DNA of 64,000 nt, taken from positions 636,691 to 700,690 of the forward strand of contig NZ_JACGVC010000044.1 of assembly GCF_014077005.1 (NCBI RefSeq). Direction: 5' to 3'. This stretch comes from Colwellia sp. MB3u-45 (lineage in GTDB: Bacteria > Pseudomonadota > Gammaproteobacteria > Enterobacterales > Alteromonadaceae). Both the position numbers and the translations under genes were made by a program. Each line of letters opens with the position of its first letter. Position 1 is the stretch's first letter. Under the pieces are notes generated by a model. That model ran no database searches and was not told the DNA's origin. It worked only from the letters and a program-made list of their open reading frames with translations. Below, piece by piece: positions 38,946 to 48,523 of the stretch.

Positions 38946-39191
38946 CTATTTTTTGACCTGTGCGTCTGCTTGCTCTTGTGAGGTATTTGTTTTGTCTATC
39001 TGTGGTGTTATTGGCGTAGCATTATTGCTTTGATGAATGCTTTTTTTATCATGATCATCTTCAAATAAAATACTCATGCCTTGCTTTTCTAAATCATCAA
39101 ATTGCTCAGTTTTTACCGCCCAAAAAAAGAGATAAATACCAATAGCGGTAAGTAAAATAGCAATGGGAATTAATACGTATATCACACTCAT
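38946..39191 (-). CDS. ccoS: cbb3-type oxidase assembly protein CcoS
   Basis: An 81-residue protein with one N-terminal membrane helix (about residues 4-25) followed by the family stretch AVKTEQFDDLEKQGMSILFEDD and a variable hydrophilic tail. CcoS is needed to insert cofactors into the cbb3 oxidase. It overlaps the ccoI stop by 4 bases, which suggests translational coupling. Confidence 0.93.
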   Translation of the reverse strand: MSVIYVLIPIAILLTAIGIYLFFWAVKTEQFDDLEKQGMSILFEDDHDKKSIHQSNNATPITPQIDKTNTSQEQADAQVKK

Positions 39192-41587
39192 TTTTTTAAT
39201 AACCTTAAAGAATTACTTACCACTAGTATTGAACTGGCCGACATGCCAATGACTGCCATATATGGCGCTATATAGCCCATAACCGCTAATGGCAATACAA
39301 TGGCATTATAACTAAAAGCCCAAAGGTAATTTTGCTTTATAATTCGCGCAGTATTTAACGATACCTGTCGCAGTGTTTGCACACCTTTGAGTTTATTGTT
39401 CAGTAATATCACATCCGCACCACTTTTAGCAATATCAGTGCCACTGCCCATGGCAATGGACAAATGCGCCGCGCCCAATACTGGGGTATCGTTTACGCCA
39501 TCACCTATCATAGCTACAGCATGCGAGGCTTGCTGTAGTTTAATCGCGTTGACTTTGTCTTGTGCAGACAAATCTGCTTGTACGCTATTAAGGTGCAGCT
39601 TTGCTTGTAATTTATCACAGCCTTGTTGATGATCACCCGATAACATGACAGTTTTAATGTTTTCATGATGTAAAAAATTAATTAATGCCTTGGCATCTTC
39701 ACGCAGACCATCATGTAAATAAAATTCAGCAACTAAGTTATCATCTTGCATTAATACGCACTGCGCACTGTGCGCACTGTTGTCATTATTACTGAGCAGC
39801 CATGAGTTTTTACCAATTCTGTAATGCTGATTATTAACCTCACCAGAAATACCAGCACCTGGCGCAACCACCACTTGAGTTGCTGTTTGGCTAAAATCAC
39901 GAAACTGGCTAAAGGCTTTTGCTAGGGGGTGAGCAGAGTGTGCCTCTAACGCCGCCGCAATAGCCAACACTTGTTGTTGCCCATCTGGAGTGTTTTTATC
40001 TGCAAATGCGCCATAAGTTTTGACTTCTGTAATGGTAAATTCACCCGTCGTTAAGGTGCCGGTTTTATCAAAAGCCATCACCTCAATTTCAGGCATAGTT
40101 TCTAGCACATGTGCTGATTTAATCATGATCCCTTCACGGTTAAGGCGAGTGGTTGCACAAGTTAATGCCGTAGGTGTTGCTAATGACAGAGCACAGGGAC
40201 AAGTTACCACTAAAACAGATAAGGTGATCCAAAACGCTTCTGCTGGTTGATGTTGAGACCAATATATTGCGGTAGCAATGGCAACAACTAGGATAAGAGC
40301 AACAAAATATTGGGCTATTTTATCGGACAATTGCGCCAATTTAGGTTTATGACTTTGGGCACTTTCACTTAAGCGAATTAATTGGCTTAAAAATGATTCT
40401 TGGTTACTGTGGCTAACTTTTGCTGTTAAATTACCATCACCATTTATGGTACCGGCATAAAGATTATCTAGCGTTGTTTTATGCAACGGTAGTTGCTCAC
40501 CAGAGAGCATGGCTTCATTGATTTGGCTAGTGCCGGTTATTATTTCGCAATCTGCGGGTATGGTTTCACCGGGCTTTATTAAAATAATATCATCGGCTTT
40601 TAAATGTGTTGCTGAGATAAAGCGTTCAATACCCTGTTCAATTTTAGTGGCGGTCATCGGCATTAATTTTAATAAATTTGCCGAGATGTCAGCAGCGCGG
40701 CTGCGGGCCCTAAACTCTAGAAATTTACCAATCAGTAATAAAAAGGTAAACATGGAAACAGACTCGAAATACACTTCACCTTGCTGGGTAAATGTAGCCC
40801 AAACGCTAGCAAGAAAAGCCAGGCTAATCGCAATAGAAACAGGTACATCCATTGAAAGTTGTCGCGCTTTCAAGGCAAAAAAAGCACTTTTATAAAACGG
40901 AAAAGCGCCATAGCTAACAATGGGTAGGGTTAAGAAAAGACTGGCCCAGCGCAAATACTGTACGTTGTACTCAGCCATATCGGCAAAAGCACCAAAGTAT
41001 AAGCCAAATGCGATCATCATGACTTGCATCATTAAAATGCCTGAAATACCTAAGCGTTTAATAAAGTTTTTTGCTTGTTTTTTATTGGCCTTTTCAGCTG
41101 TACTGGCTTTAAAGGGGAGAGCATGATAGCCAATTTTATCAATTAAACTCAGTATTTCACTGAGTTTTACTTGGTTTTCTTGCCACTGGACTGTTGCTCT
41201 TTGTGTCGTGGCGTTAACATTAATGTTATTAACGCCAGCGAGTTTTCTGATTTGCATTTCTATTAACCAAGCACATGCTGAACAACTTATACCTTCAATG
41301 GTTAATATAGTTTCTTTAAAACCATCATGATAATAAGCAAACTCGTTTTGTAAGCTTTCATCATCCAGAATTTTATTGCGTTGCAGTTGTTCAGGTATTA
41401 ATACTTCGCCTTTTTGTGCTGGCGCACTGCGAAAACGGTAATAGTCAGTTAAATTGTTGTCGACAATCGTTTGTGCTACCGCTTGGCAACCTATGCAGCA
41501 CATAGGTTGATTAATATTTTCAATACTCGTGGTTAAATTAATGCCATTGGGTACGGGCTCACCGCAATGAAAACAGTCTAGGTTCAT
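39188..41587 (-). CDS. ccoI: Copper-exporting P-type ATPase CcoI/FixI
   Basis: A 799-residue P1B-type ATPase that supplies copper for cbb3 oxidase assembly. It has an N-terminal Cys-rich segment (CFHCGEPVP, then CCIGCQAVAQ), a heavy-metal domain with GISCSACAW near residue 100, and eight helices. Metal passage is marked by TCPCALSLATP, phosphorylation by DKTGTLTTGEF and nucleotide binding by GDGVNDTPVL. The N-terminal extra cysteines and genomic place distinguish it from detoxifying CopA. It lies between ccoH and ccoS in the same direction. Confidence 0.95.
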   Translation of the reverse strand: MNLDCFHCGEPVPNGINLTTSIENINQPMCCIGCQAVAQTIVDNNLTDYYRFRSAPAQKGEVLIPEQLQRNKILDDESLQNEFAYYHDGFKETILTIEGISCSACAWLIEMQIRKLAGVNNINVNATTQRATVQWQENQVKLSEILSLIDKIGYHALPFKASTAEKANKKQAKNFIKRLGISGILMMQVMMIAFGLYFGAFADMAEYNVQYLRWASLFLTLPIVSYGAFPFYKSAFFALKARQLSMDVPVSIAISLAFLASVWATFTQQGEVYFESVSMFTFLLLIGKFLEFRARSRAADISANLLKLMPMTATKIEQGIERFISATHLKADDIILIKPGETIPADCEIITGTSQINEAMLSGEQLPLHKTTLDNLYAGTINGDGNLTAKVSHSNQESFLSQLIRLSESAQSHKPKLAQLSDKIAQYFVALILVVAIATAIYWSQHQPAEAFWITLSVLVVTCPCALSLATPTALTCATTRLNREGIMIKSAHVLETMPEIEVMAFDKTGTLTTGEFTITEVKTYGAFADKNTPDGQQQVLAIAAALEAHSAHPLAKAFSQFRDFSQTATQVVVAPGAGISGEVNNQHYRIGKNSWLLSNNDNSAHSAQCVLMQDDNLVAEFYLHDGLREDAKALINFLHHENIKTVMLSGDHQQGCDKLQAKLHLNSVQADLSAQDKVNAIKLQQASHAVAMIGDGVNDTPVLGAAHLSIAMGSGTDIAKSGADVILLNNKLKGVQTLRQVSLNTARIIKQNYLWAFSYNAIVLPLAVMGYIAPYMAVIGMSASSILVVSNSLRLLKK

Positions 41588-41600
41588 TAAGCTTGGCTCA

Positions 41601-42101
41601 TTAATTTGCTTGGGCTGTGTCCGGTGCTATCGCAATAAAATCGGATTGAGGTAGGGTGATCACAGCTTGAATTTTCCAGTGATTTTCAAACGGAGTGATG
41701 GTTACCTGCCATTTACCAGCCACATTTTTATCAGCTTCAAAAATATGGGTAAAGTTACCGTTGCCATCAGGTGTTAATACTAAAGAAAAATCTCTATCCG
41801 CTAGGGTTGGGTGATAAAAATTGACATTAAGTAAGGGAAATTCTTTTTCAATACCCGTTGGGCGAATAATAAGCTGATCGTCAACCAGTTTTAAACCAAA
41901 GCTCATCCCAAGCTTTTGCGCTTGTTTAATTTTACCCAATTCAAGGTTAATCGCTTTACCTTTTTTATAATAATCTCCAACGACCAAAGTGTCAGGATTA
42001 GTATTGGCAATAATGAAGGTGGCAATGCCGGCAACTACCACGGTAAAAGGCAATATAAATACAAACCATGCCCAAGGTTCTCGGTACCAAGATGTTTTCA
42101 T
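41601..42101 (-). CDS. ccoH: FixH family protein (CcoH), cbb3 oxidase assembly
   Basis: A 166-residue protein with one membrane helix (about residues 10-33) and a periplasmic domain typical of FixH, with the motif DYYKKGKAINLELGKI. CcoH stabilises assembly intermediates of the oxidase. It is 13 bases upstream of ccoI. The ccoP terminator lies in the 176-base gap before it, so the maturation genes probably have their own promoter as well. Confidence 0.9.
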   Translation of the reverse strand: MKTSWYREPWAWFVFILPFTVVVAGIATFIIANTNPDTLVVGDYYKKGKAINLELGKIKQAQKLGMSFGLKLVDDQLIIRPTGIEKEFPLLNVNFYHPTLADRDFSLVLTPDGNGNFTHIFEADKNVAGKWQVTITPFENHWKIQAVITLPQSDFIAIAPDTAQAN

Positions 42102-42216
42102 GAAAATTTCTTCTTTGCTGAGAGAATGAGTATTATACGACTATTCTTAAGTGCTAACTATTAAAAAGTGTTAACTATTAAAAAGCGCTAATCTAGTGAA
42201 CTTTACTCTTTTTTTA

Positions 42217-42254
42217 AATAAAAAAGCCTTAGTACATTACAGTTCCAAGGCTTT
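42217..42254 (-). terminator. Terminator of the ccoNOQP operon
   Basis: On the minus strand AAAGCCTT and AAGGCTTT pair around an imperfect inner stem-loop, followed by a T run. It sits 24 bases after the ccoP stop codon. Confidence 0.75.
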
Positions 42255-42277
42255 GTATTTAATGATTACTTTAATTT

Positions 42278-43261
42278 TTATTCGTGCGATAAACTATAAA
42301 TATAAGCGCTGATGACGTGAATTTTTTGTTCACCTAGGATTTTATCCCAAGCCGGCATTACGCCAGCACGACCATTAGCAATTGACATTTCAACGGCACG
42401 TGGCGAACCACCATATAACCAAATATTATCTGTTAAGTTAGGCGCACCCAATGCAATACCCATTGCATCACTACCTTTGCCTTCGCTACCGTGACAAGCT
42501 GCACACATGGCAAATTTAACTTTACCCGCTTCTGCTGCTTTGGTGTCAACTTCACGACCACTTAAACTCAAGACATAGGCGGTAACTTCTTTAACACCTT
42601 GTTCGCCGCCTAATGCTGCACTCCAAGCTATCATGCCATTTGCCTTACGACCATGGATAAGAGTCGCTTTGATCATTTCAGGTGAACCACCGTATAACCA
42701 ATCTTTATCAGCTAGATTAGGAAAACCAGTAGCACCACGTGCATCAGAACCATGACACTGAGAACAGTTTTGTAAATACAAGCGTTGTCCGACTTTACGT
42801 GCAGAGGTTGCTTCATCATCATTAGCGGTTGCTAAGTCAATAATTTTACGCTCTGCATAGGCATCAAAAATAGGGCCATATTTTTCACCGGCAGCAGCAA
42901 CTTCTCGGTCGTACTGTACTAACATGCCCGCTGCTTTCGCATTAGCAATACTTGCTTTAGATTCTGATAAATTTAAAATGCCTTGGTTAGAACTCTTCCA
43001 ACCTAATAGGCCTTGAAAGTTACCTAAACCTGGATAAAGCAGTAAATAGCCAAAACCCCAGATAATGGTTAATAAGAAGAAAGTACTCCACCATTTCGGT
43101 AATGGGTTGTTCAATTCTTCAATACCGTCAAAGACATGACCCGTAGGCTCACCTTCTTCAACACCTGCAAAGTTCTTTAAGCAATAGTTCAATAGTAGAT
43201 AACAACCCACTAATGTACCCAAGGTAAGAACGGTAATCCAAATACTCCAGAAGCTAGACAT
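42278..43261 (-). CDS. ccoP: cbb3-type oxidase subunit III, diheme cytochrome c
   Basis: A 327-residue subunit with two N-terminal membrane helices (about 8-28 and 58-78) and two periplasmic cytochrome c domains. The heme sites are CSQCH at 166-170 and CAACH at 253-257. Likely axial Met residues lie in NGMIAWSAALGG and GVMPAWDKILG. It passes electrons from soluble cytochrome c to CcoO. It overlaps ccoQ by 8 bases. Confidence 0.97.
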   Translation of the reverse strand: MSSFWSIWITVLTLGTLVGCYLLLNYCLKNFAGVEEGEPTGHVFDGIEELNNPLPKWWSTFFLLTIIWGFGYLLLYPGLGNFQGLLGWKSSNQGILNLSESKASIANAKAAGMLVQYDREVAAAGEKYGPIFDAYAERKIIDLATANDDEATSARKVGQRLYLQNCSQCHGSDARGATGFPNLADKDWLYGGSPEMIKATLIHGRKANGMIAWSAALGGEQGVKEVTAYVLSLSGREVDTKAAEAGKVKFAMCAACHGSEGKGSDAMGIALGAPNLTDNIWLYGGSPRAVEMSIANGRAGVMPAWDKILGEQKIHVISAYIYSLSHE

Positions 43262-43460
43262 TGTTATTAGTCTCCTGTTTGTTATTTTTGTCAGAGTGCT
43301 TTAATTCAGTTTCAGTATCTTCTTCAAAAATTGAATTTGCCGCTTCATCAAACGCTGATTTGCGTTTTTTTGAATACGACCAAACCACAATGACAATAAA
43401 TAATGCCAATATTAATAGGGCAACTAGCCCTCTAAGCGTGCCGTAGTCTATAGTTATCAT
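43254..43460 (-). CDS. ccoQ: cbb3-type oxidase subunit CcoQ
   Basis: A 68-residue single-helix protein (about residues 8-28: [21 protein letters not shown]) with the [18 protein letters not shown] stretch typical of CcoQ. It stabilises the complex and helps CcoP bind. It overlaps ccoO by 4 bases and ccoP by 8. Confidence 0.94.
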   Translation of the reverse strand: MITIDYGTLRGLVALLILALFIVIVVWSYSKKRKSAFDEAANSIFEEDTETELKHSDKNNKQETNNNV

Positions 43461-44101
43461 TTCAGCGCATGACCTAGAGATTGTAAATATGCAATTAATG
43501 CTGTCATCTCTGTTTTACCTGCAACTGCATTTTTTGCATTAGCCAGCTCAGTTTCAGAGTAAAGCGGAATAGCATTACCTTGCTCGTCTTTATGGCTACG
43601 ATTACGGGTTAAGAAATTAAATGTTGATAATTTCTTCTCCGTTAATTCGCCGTCAAGCTTAGTCTCAGCTAACCATTTAAACGAAGGCATATTTGACTCA
43701 GGTACAACTGAACGAGGGTCAAGTAAATGCGCAAGATGCCAATCGTCGCTGTAACGACCACCAACACGGGCTAAATCAGGGCCTGTTCGTTTAGAACCCC
43801 ATAAAAATGGATGTTCCCATACACCTTCACCAGCAACAGAGTAGTGACCGTAACGCTCTGTTTCAGCACGAAAAGGGCGGATCATTTGGCTGTGACAAAC
43901 ATTGCAACCTTCGCGAATATAAATGTCACGACCTTCCATCTCTAAAGCGGTATAAGGTCTTAGGTTATCAACCGGTGTGGTGGTGGCTTTTTGAAAGAAC
44001 AAAGGTGTAATTTCAACTAAACCACCAATGCTGATTGCAAGAATAGTAAAGATAGCAAACAGACCAACATTTTTTTCAAACTTTTCATGTTTATTTTTCA
44101 T
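43457..44101 (-). CDS. ccoO: cbb3-type oxidase subunit II, monoheme cytochrome c
   Basis: A 214-residue subunit anchored by one N-terminal helix (about residues 11-33), with a single heme c site CNVCH at 66-70 in the family context [16 protein letters not shown]. Further family pieces are [21 protein letters not shown] and [13 protein letters not shown]. It moves electrons to the CcoN heme b. It follows ccoN by 10 bases. Confidence 0.97.
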   Translation of the reverse strand: MKNKHEKFEKNVGLFAIFTILAISIGGLVEITPLFFQKATTTPVDNLRPYTALEMEGRDIYIREGCNVCHSQMIRPFRAETERYGHYSVAGEGVWEHPFLWGSKRTGPDLARVGGRYSDDWHLAHLLDPRSVVPESNMPSFKWLAETKLDGELTEKKLSTFNFLTRNRSHKDEQGNAIPLYSETELANAKNAVAGKTEMTALIAYLQSLGHALK

Positions 44102-44111
44102 TGTCGGCTCC

Positions 44112-45533
44112 TTAGCTTATTTCAAGTGGCTTAAGACTATTGTCTTTAGCATAGACTGTTTTGTACATGTTATAAGCCATCAATAAGAAACCAATAACAA
44201 CCAATACACCACCAACAAAACGCATAAAGTAGAAGGGTTTAGAGGCAACTAAACTTTCAACAAAGCTGTAAGTTAATGTTCCATCAGTATTAACAGCTCT
44301 CCACATTAACCCTTGCATGACACCCGAGATCCACATAGCGACTATGTACAAAACGATACCTGATGTGTGTAACCAGAAATGCACGTTAATCAACCTAGTG
44401 CTGTACATACGACCTTGATTAAATAACACAGGAATTAAGTGATACATAGCACCAATTGTCACCATAGCAACCCAGCCTAAAGCACCTGAATGTACATGAC
44501 CTATAGTCCAATCTGTGTAATGAGATAATGCATTCACCGATTTAATCGCCATCATAGGGCCTTCAAAGGTAGACATACCGTAAAAGGATAATGAAACAAT
44601 TAAGAAGCGCAAAATTGGGTCGTAGCGAAGTTTATGCCACGCACCAGAAAGCGTCATAATACCGTTAATCATACCACCCCAAGAAGGTAAGAATAATACG
44701 ATTGACATCACCATACCTACTGACTGAGCCCAATCAGGTAGTGCAGTGTAATGTAAGTGATGAGGACCGGCCCAAATGTACAATGAAATTAATGCCCAAA
44801 AATGAACAATTGATAAACGGTAAGAATAAACTGGACGTTCAGCTTGTTTCGGTACGAAGTAATACATCATACCCAAGAAACCAGCCGTCAGTAAGAAGCC
44901 TACGGCATTGTGTCCATACCACCACTGCATCATGGCATCGATAGCGCCAGAATATATTGAGTAGGACTTAAACATCGACACCGGAATAACCATGCTATTT
45001 CCGATGTGTAAAACGGCTACAGTGAGAATGAAACCACCAAAAAACCAGTTTGCAACATAGATGTGAGATGTATTACGTTTGACTAAGGTGCCAAAAAACA
45101 CAATGGCGTAACTAATCCAAACCACAGCAATTAAAATGTCAATCGGCCATTCTAATTCGGCATACTCCTTACTTGAAGTGTAACCCATAGGTAAAGTGAT
45201 AATGGCAAGCACGATAACCGCTTGCCAGCCCCAAAAGGTAAAGGCGACTAATTTGCCACCAAACAAAACTGATTTACAGGTGCGCTGAACAACATAATAT
45301 GAAGTAGCGAAGAGTGCACTGGTGCCAAAAGCAAAAATTACCACATTGGTATGCAGTGGACGAAGACGAGAATAGGTTAGCCAAGGTGTTTCAAAATTTA
45401 GTGCCGGCCAAATTAATTGCGCGGCAATAAGTACACCTAATGCAGTACCAAAGATCCCCCAAATAACTGTCATTACGGTGAATTGACGCACCACATTGAA
45501 GTTATATGCCGGATGTTCAAGCGTTGTTGTCAT
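44112..45533 (-). CDS. ccoN: cbb3-type cytochrome c oxidase catalytic subunit I
   Basis: A 473-residue protein with twelve or more helices that holds the heme b and the high-spin heme b3-CuB site where oxygen is reduced. Conserved histidine regions include [44 protein letters not shown] and the double-His region [14 protein letters not shown]. The enzyme has high oxygen affinity and serves microaerobic respiration. It is the first gene of ccoNOQP, with a perfect FNR box 124 bases before the start codon. Confidence 0.97.
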   Translation of the reverse strand: MTTTLEHPAYNFNVVRQFTVMTVIWGIFGTALGVLIAAQLIWPALNFETPWLTYSRLRPLHTNVVIFAFGTSALFATSYYVVQRTCKSVLFGGKLVAFTFWGWQAVIVLAIITLPMGYTSSKEYAELEWPIDILIAVVWISYAIVFFGTLVKRNTSHIYVANWFFGGFILTVAVLHIGNSMVIPVSMFKSYSIYSGAIDAMMQWWYGHNAVGFLLTAGFLGMMYYFVPKQAERPVYSYRLSIVHFWALISLYIWAGPHHLHYTALPDWAQSVGMVMSIVLFLPSWGGMINGIMTLSGAWHKLRYDPILRFLIVSLSFYGMSTFEGPMMAIKSVNALSHYTDWTIGHVHSGALGWVAMVTIGAMYHLIPVLFNQGRMYSTRLINVHFWLHTSGIVLYIVAMWISGVMQGLMWRAVNTDGTLTYSFVESLVASKPFYFMRFVGGVLVVIGFLLMAYNMYKTVYAKDNSLKPLEIS

Positions 45534-45656
45534 TTTTATTGTTCCGTTACTAAGTTAAATTTTGCAATTTTCTGTAAAAAATAAACTTTTTCATGAAAAA
45601 TGCTGAGAAGCTACGTAATTTTACCTTTCGCCTATGCCATAAATCAACCGTAAATC

Positions 45657-45670
45657 TTGATTTAAATCAA
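45657..45670 (-). promoter_or_regulatory. Perfect FNR box upstream of ccoN
   Basis: TTGATTTAAATCAA matches the consensus TTGAT-N4-ATCAA at all ten positions and is symmetrical. It lies 124-137 bases upstream of the ccoN start, with the fnr gene in the same locus. Confidence 0.8.
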
Positions 45671-46173
45671 CAAAAAAATTCTGTTGCTGCAATATTGTTC
45701 AATAAGTTAATAAGCAAGTGCTGATTAATTTTTTTACTCGTTTTTTTATTAGAAAAAGAAGACCATTTAAAATGGGCTAATTTAGCGGAAAAAGTGAATC
45801 AAGCTATGGTTAATATTTGCACGATTAAATTAAAGATAAATGATGGCAACTCAATAATATTTGGCAAATACGTTGGCAAACATTATCGAGCTAACTACAT
45901 GATACGCTTTTTAAACTATTTAACACTAGATACTGTGTTAAATTTAGGGAGTATCTCGCTGAACATTTTCTGTTTAAAACTAAAAAAATCACCAAGGCAC
46001 TTTAATACCAAGGTACTTTAATAACAGGTCAGTCCATGTTGTTATTTTGCCGTGACCTGACTTTAATTACTAAGCATTACGAGGGTAATCTTGTGTAAGA
46101 TCATAGCAAAAGCTAACTCTGCGCTTTTTGTTGAAAACCTGGTATAACGCATTAAATAAAAGCCAATAAAAAA
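45671..46173. other. Gene-free divergent region between ccoN and a lipoprotein gene
   Basis: AT-rich. A 75-codon frame at 45794-46021 has no homology signal, no ribosome binding site and no protein-like composition, so I do not call it. Nothing else is recognised. Confidence 0.5.
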
Positions 46174-46188
46174 GTGATAAATATCACC
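46173..46188 (+). promoter_or_regulatory. CRP-like dyad upstream of lipoprotein gene
   Basis: The sequence GTGATAAATATCAC has the core GTGA-N6-TCAC of CRP-type sites and is a near-perfect dyad. It is about 50 bases before the start codon of the downstream gene. Regulator identity is inferred. Confidence 0.4.
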
Positions 46189-46236
46189 AAGGTTTGTGTA
46201 TCATGAGCGACAAATATCTTTCTTTTATAGCATGTC

Positions 46237-46836
46237 ATGAATATTTCCAAAAAATTAGCGCAAGACATTTTATTAACATTGTCAGCCATTCTATTAACCG
46301 CTTGTAGTCCCCAAGATAAGGTTAACCCAACATTGGATGTTCAGAACTTGCGCACTGCACAGTGCATTGCTCAGCAAAGCCAATGTCAATTCGACTTAGC
46401 TGGAGGGCAAGTTCAAGTCCTATTTACTGTTGATAGAATAGTTGCTGAGCAGGCATTTAATATGGTGCTGAATTATCAAGGTACACCAGCACTAACCAGC
46501 GTTAGTGGTTATCTTGAAGGTGTTAACATGTATATGGGGAAAATACCTTTGTTTATTGAAGAGGATTTTCCAAACAATAGAATGAATAACAAAAAGTTAG
46601 ATAATGTAAAACCAGATCAAATCAATATAACTCAGTTAAAGATAGAGAGTGAATTTGAGAGTGAATTTGAGAGTACAATTGAGAGTGAAACAGCGAGTAA
46701 ACAAGTATTTCAAGCCGAGGTACTCGTCGGCAGTTGTTCCGCCGAGGAAATGACATGGCGCATATGGTTAACCTTCACCACAGTTGAAGAAAAAACTTAT
46801 ACAAAAATGTTAACTGTGGCGAGTTATCGAAGCTAA
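46237..46836 (+). CDS. Predicted lipoprotein of unknown function
   Basis: A 199-residue protein with a lipoprotein signal (LTLSAILLTACSPQ, lipid Cys near residue 23), so it is likely anchored in the outer membrane. Residues 137-152 contain four tandem four-residue units, ESEF, ESEF, ESTI, ESET, encoded by a 12-base tandem repeat, which makes a flexible acidic linker. The remaining Cys residues (TAQCIAQQSQCQF, VGSCSAEEMTW) may form disulfides. No family recognised. It is divergent from ccoN across about 700 bases; a role in respiration is possible but unsupported. Confidence 0.7.
   Translation: MNISKKLAQDILLTLSAILLTACSPQDKVNPTLDVQNLRTAQCIAQQSQCQFDLAGGQVQVLFTVDRIVAEQAFNMVLNYQGTPALTSVSGYLEGVNMYMGKIPLFIEEDFPNNRMNNKKLDNVKPDQINITQLKIESEFESEFESTIESETASKQVFQAEVLVGSCSAEEMTWRIWLTFTTVEEKTYTKMLTVASYRS
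46645..46692 (+). repeat. In-frame 12-bp tandem repeat, four copies
   Basis: Copies of GAGAGTGAATTT, two identical and two diverged, lie within the lipoprotein gene and encode the ESEF-type units. Because each unit is a multiple of three, copy changes would not break the frame. Confidence 0.8.
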
Positions 46837-47068
46837 AAGCTCTACAATCATCTGAGCTTTATTCAGTGGCTGATTTTGTTGTACGAATATTTTGTTACAG
46901 GAACAAATCACCGCTGGCAATAACGTAATAAAATTAGTCTATGGCACTAAAAATCATCATTAGCTAGTCATCCACTTTAAACATTTGCCAGTGCATTCAT
47001 ACCAGAATCATAAGCCTTGTACCATTGTTAAGTGCAAAAGTGTTAAGTGCAAAAGCTTCGTTTAACTT
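46837..47068. other. Gene-free spacer before the MITE
   Basis: Convergent spacer between the lipoprotein and lysE-family genes. A short direct duplication, AAGTGCAAAAG, is seen near 47031-47055. Nothing else is recognised. Confidence 0.4.
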
Positions 47069-47229
47069 ATACCAATTTCATTAATTAGGTGGTCTACTTT
47101 ATACGCAGGGAAAATGGCCAAATATAAGGCATTTATTTAATAACTAGTTGTTCTAATTATTAAATAAATAACGCAGTAGTTGGTTGTTTTAACCAGTAAA
47201 AATGATCAGATAATTAGTGAGATTGGTAT
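47069..47229. mobile_element. MITE-like element, intact copy, inverted relative to the purC copy
   Basis: 161 bases running from ATACCAATTTCATTAATTA to TAATTAGTGAGATTGGTAT; the two ends are inverted repeats matching at 17 of 19 positions. The body is almost identical to the reverse complement of 23275-23435. It ends four bases from the stop codon of the LysE gene, so it may serve as that gene's 3' end structure. Confidence 0.87.
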
Positions 47230-47233
47230 TATA

Positions 47234-47854
47234 TCAGCTAATTGCTAGCCAAATAGCCACTAATATCATTAAACTGCCTGATATTCTATTAAGCAGTTGT
47301 ACATTGTTTCTTTGGGTTAATAGCTTACCAATAGTTTTTCCACCAGTGGCGTATAGGGTCATACAAACAAATTCTGATATTAATATTACCGCCACTAAAA
47401 TGCTCAATTGTGGTGCCAATGGCAGGGTTTGGCTAATAAAAGGGGGTAATAGCGAAATCATAAATGCCCAACCTTTTGGATTGGCTATGGCAGTAAAAAA
47501 TCCTTGTTGAAATAAGCTGCGCTTTTTAATGACTTGTTGGTGTTGATTTGAATTGGTCAAAAGTTTGCCTTTAGCTCGGCACATATTAATACCAACATAT
47601 AATAAATATAATGCCCCAATTATTTTAAACGCTTGAAATAGTTCTGGGAACTTAGTCATTATCGTGGCAACACCTAATACAGAGGCAACAGCTACGGTAG
47701 CAACACCTAATAACTCCCCATACATCATCCATAATGTTTTTCTCACCCCGATGGTAATCCCTAAGCTCATGGCTAATGTCATACACATACCTGGTGTTAA
47801 GCTAACAATAAAAAATGTTGGGATAAATAAACTGAGCAGGGTGATATCAATCAA
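47234..47854 (-). CDS. LysE/RhtB family amino-acid exporter
   Basis: A 206-residue membrane protein with six predicted helices. It has the family N-terminal pattern (FIPTFFIVSLTPGMCMTLAMSLGITIGVRK) and AIANPKGWAFMISLLPPFI in the middle. Such exporters remove excess amino acids or related molecules with the proton motive force; the substrate is unknown. It is a single gene divergent from the TlpA cluster. Confidence 0.88.
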   Translation of the reverse strand: MIDITLLSLFIPTFFIVSLTPGMCMTLAMSLGITIGVRKTLWMMYGELLGVATVAVASVLGVATIMTKFPELFQAFKIIGALYLLYVGINMCRAKGKLLTNSNQHQQVIKKRSLFQQGFFTAIANPKGWAFMISLLPPFISQTLPLAPQLSILVAVILISEFVCMTLYATGGKTIGKLLTQRNNVQLLNRISGSLMILVAIWLAIS

Positions 47855-48023
47855 GGTGAAAATTTCCAGTAAAAAAGGATAAGTAAATATGTCAGCGATA
47901 ATAACGTAACTTGGCTCATTAGAGAAAATTTATATCCAATGTTTTTATTAAACCTTAAGGATTTCTTAAGAAAAATCAAATAAGGTTAAGGCACTAAAAC
48001 TAGACTAATGAATTTTACTGTTT

Positions 48024-48512
48024 ATGCCAAAAATTTTACCAAAATTAATTAACACCTTTACTGTATTGGCGTTATTACTCTCCTTGTTGTTGGTTAAAAA
48101 TACTCAAGCGATGTCGATACCCGAAACTAAGTTGCAGCAAACCTTAGCCGAACACCGAGGACAAGTCGTTTATCTTGATTTCTGGGCTTCTTGGTGCGGG
48201 CCATGTCGTAAGTCATTTCCTTGGATGAACGACATGCAGCAAGAATATCGTGATCAAGGCTTTGTCATCATTACTGTCAATCTTGATGCCGATAAAACAT
48301 TAGCAACAGAATTTTTGCTAGAAAACCCGGCAAACTTCTTAGTTATCTATGATCCAGAAGGTGACATCGCGCAACAATTTAATATTCAAGGCATGCCAAG
48401 TAGCTTATTAATTGACAAACAGGGTAACGTGCAGCAGGCACACACAGGGTTTTTTACTAAAAAAGTAAAGCTTTATGAAACGCAATTAATGGCGTTATTA
48501 GCCGTTAAATAG
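48024..48512 (+). CDS. Exported TlpA-like thioredoxin
   Basis: A 162-residue protein with a signal peptide or N-terminal anchor (VLALLLSLLLVKNTQAM, about residues 12-30), then a thioredoxin fold. The active site is FWASWCGPCRKSF, and the cis-Pro loop is IQGMPSSLLID. It probably acts as a periplasmic disulfide reductase or oxidase. It is the first gene of a tight cluster with the DUF4266 lipoprotein (11 bases on), the DUF3570 barrel and apbE. Its likely clients are the cysteine-rich tail of the DUF4266 protein or a flavoprotein of this cluster; this is inference. Confidence 0.9.
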   Translation: MPKILPKLINTFTVLALLLSLLLVKNTQAMSIPETKLQQTLAEHRGQVVYLDFWASWCGPCRKSFPWMNDMQQEYRDQGFVIITVNLDADKTLATEFLLENPANFLVIYDPEGDIAQQFNIQGMPSSLLIDKQGNVQQAHTGFFTKKVKLYETQLMALLAVK

Positions 48513-48523
48513 AGAGTAGATTT

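Noticed and set aside
45794..46021. 75-codon ORF between ccoN and the lipoprotein gene
   Set aside because: No ribosome binding site, no family resemblance and low-complexity AT-rich composition.
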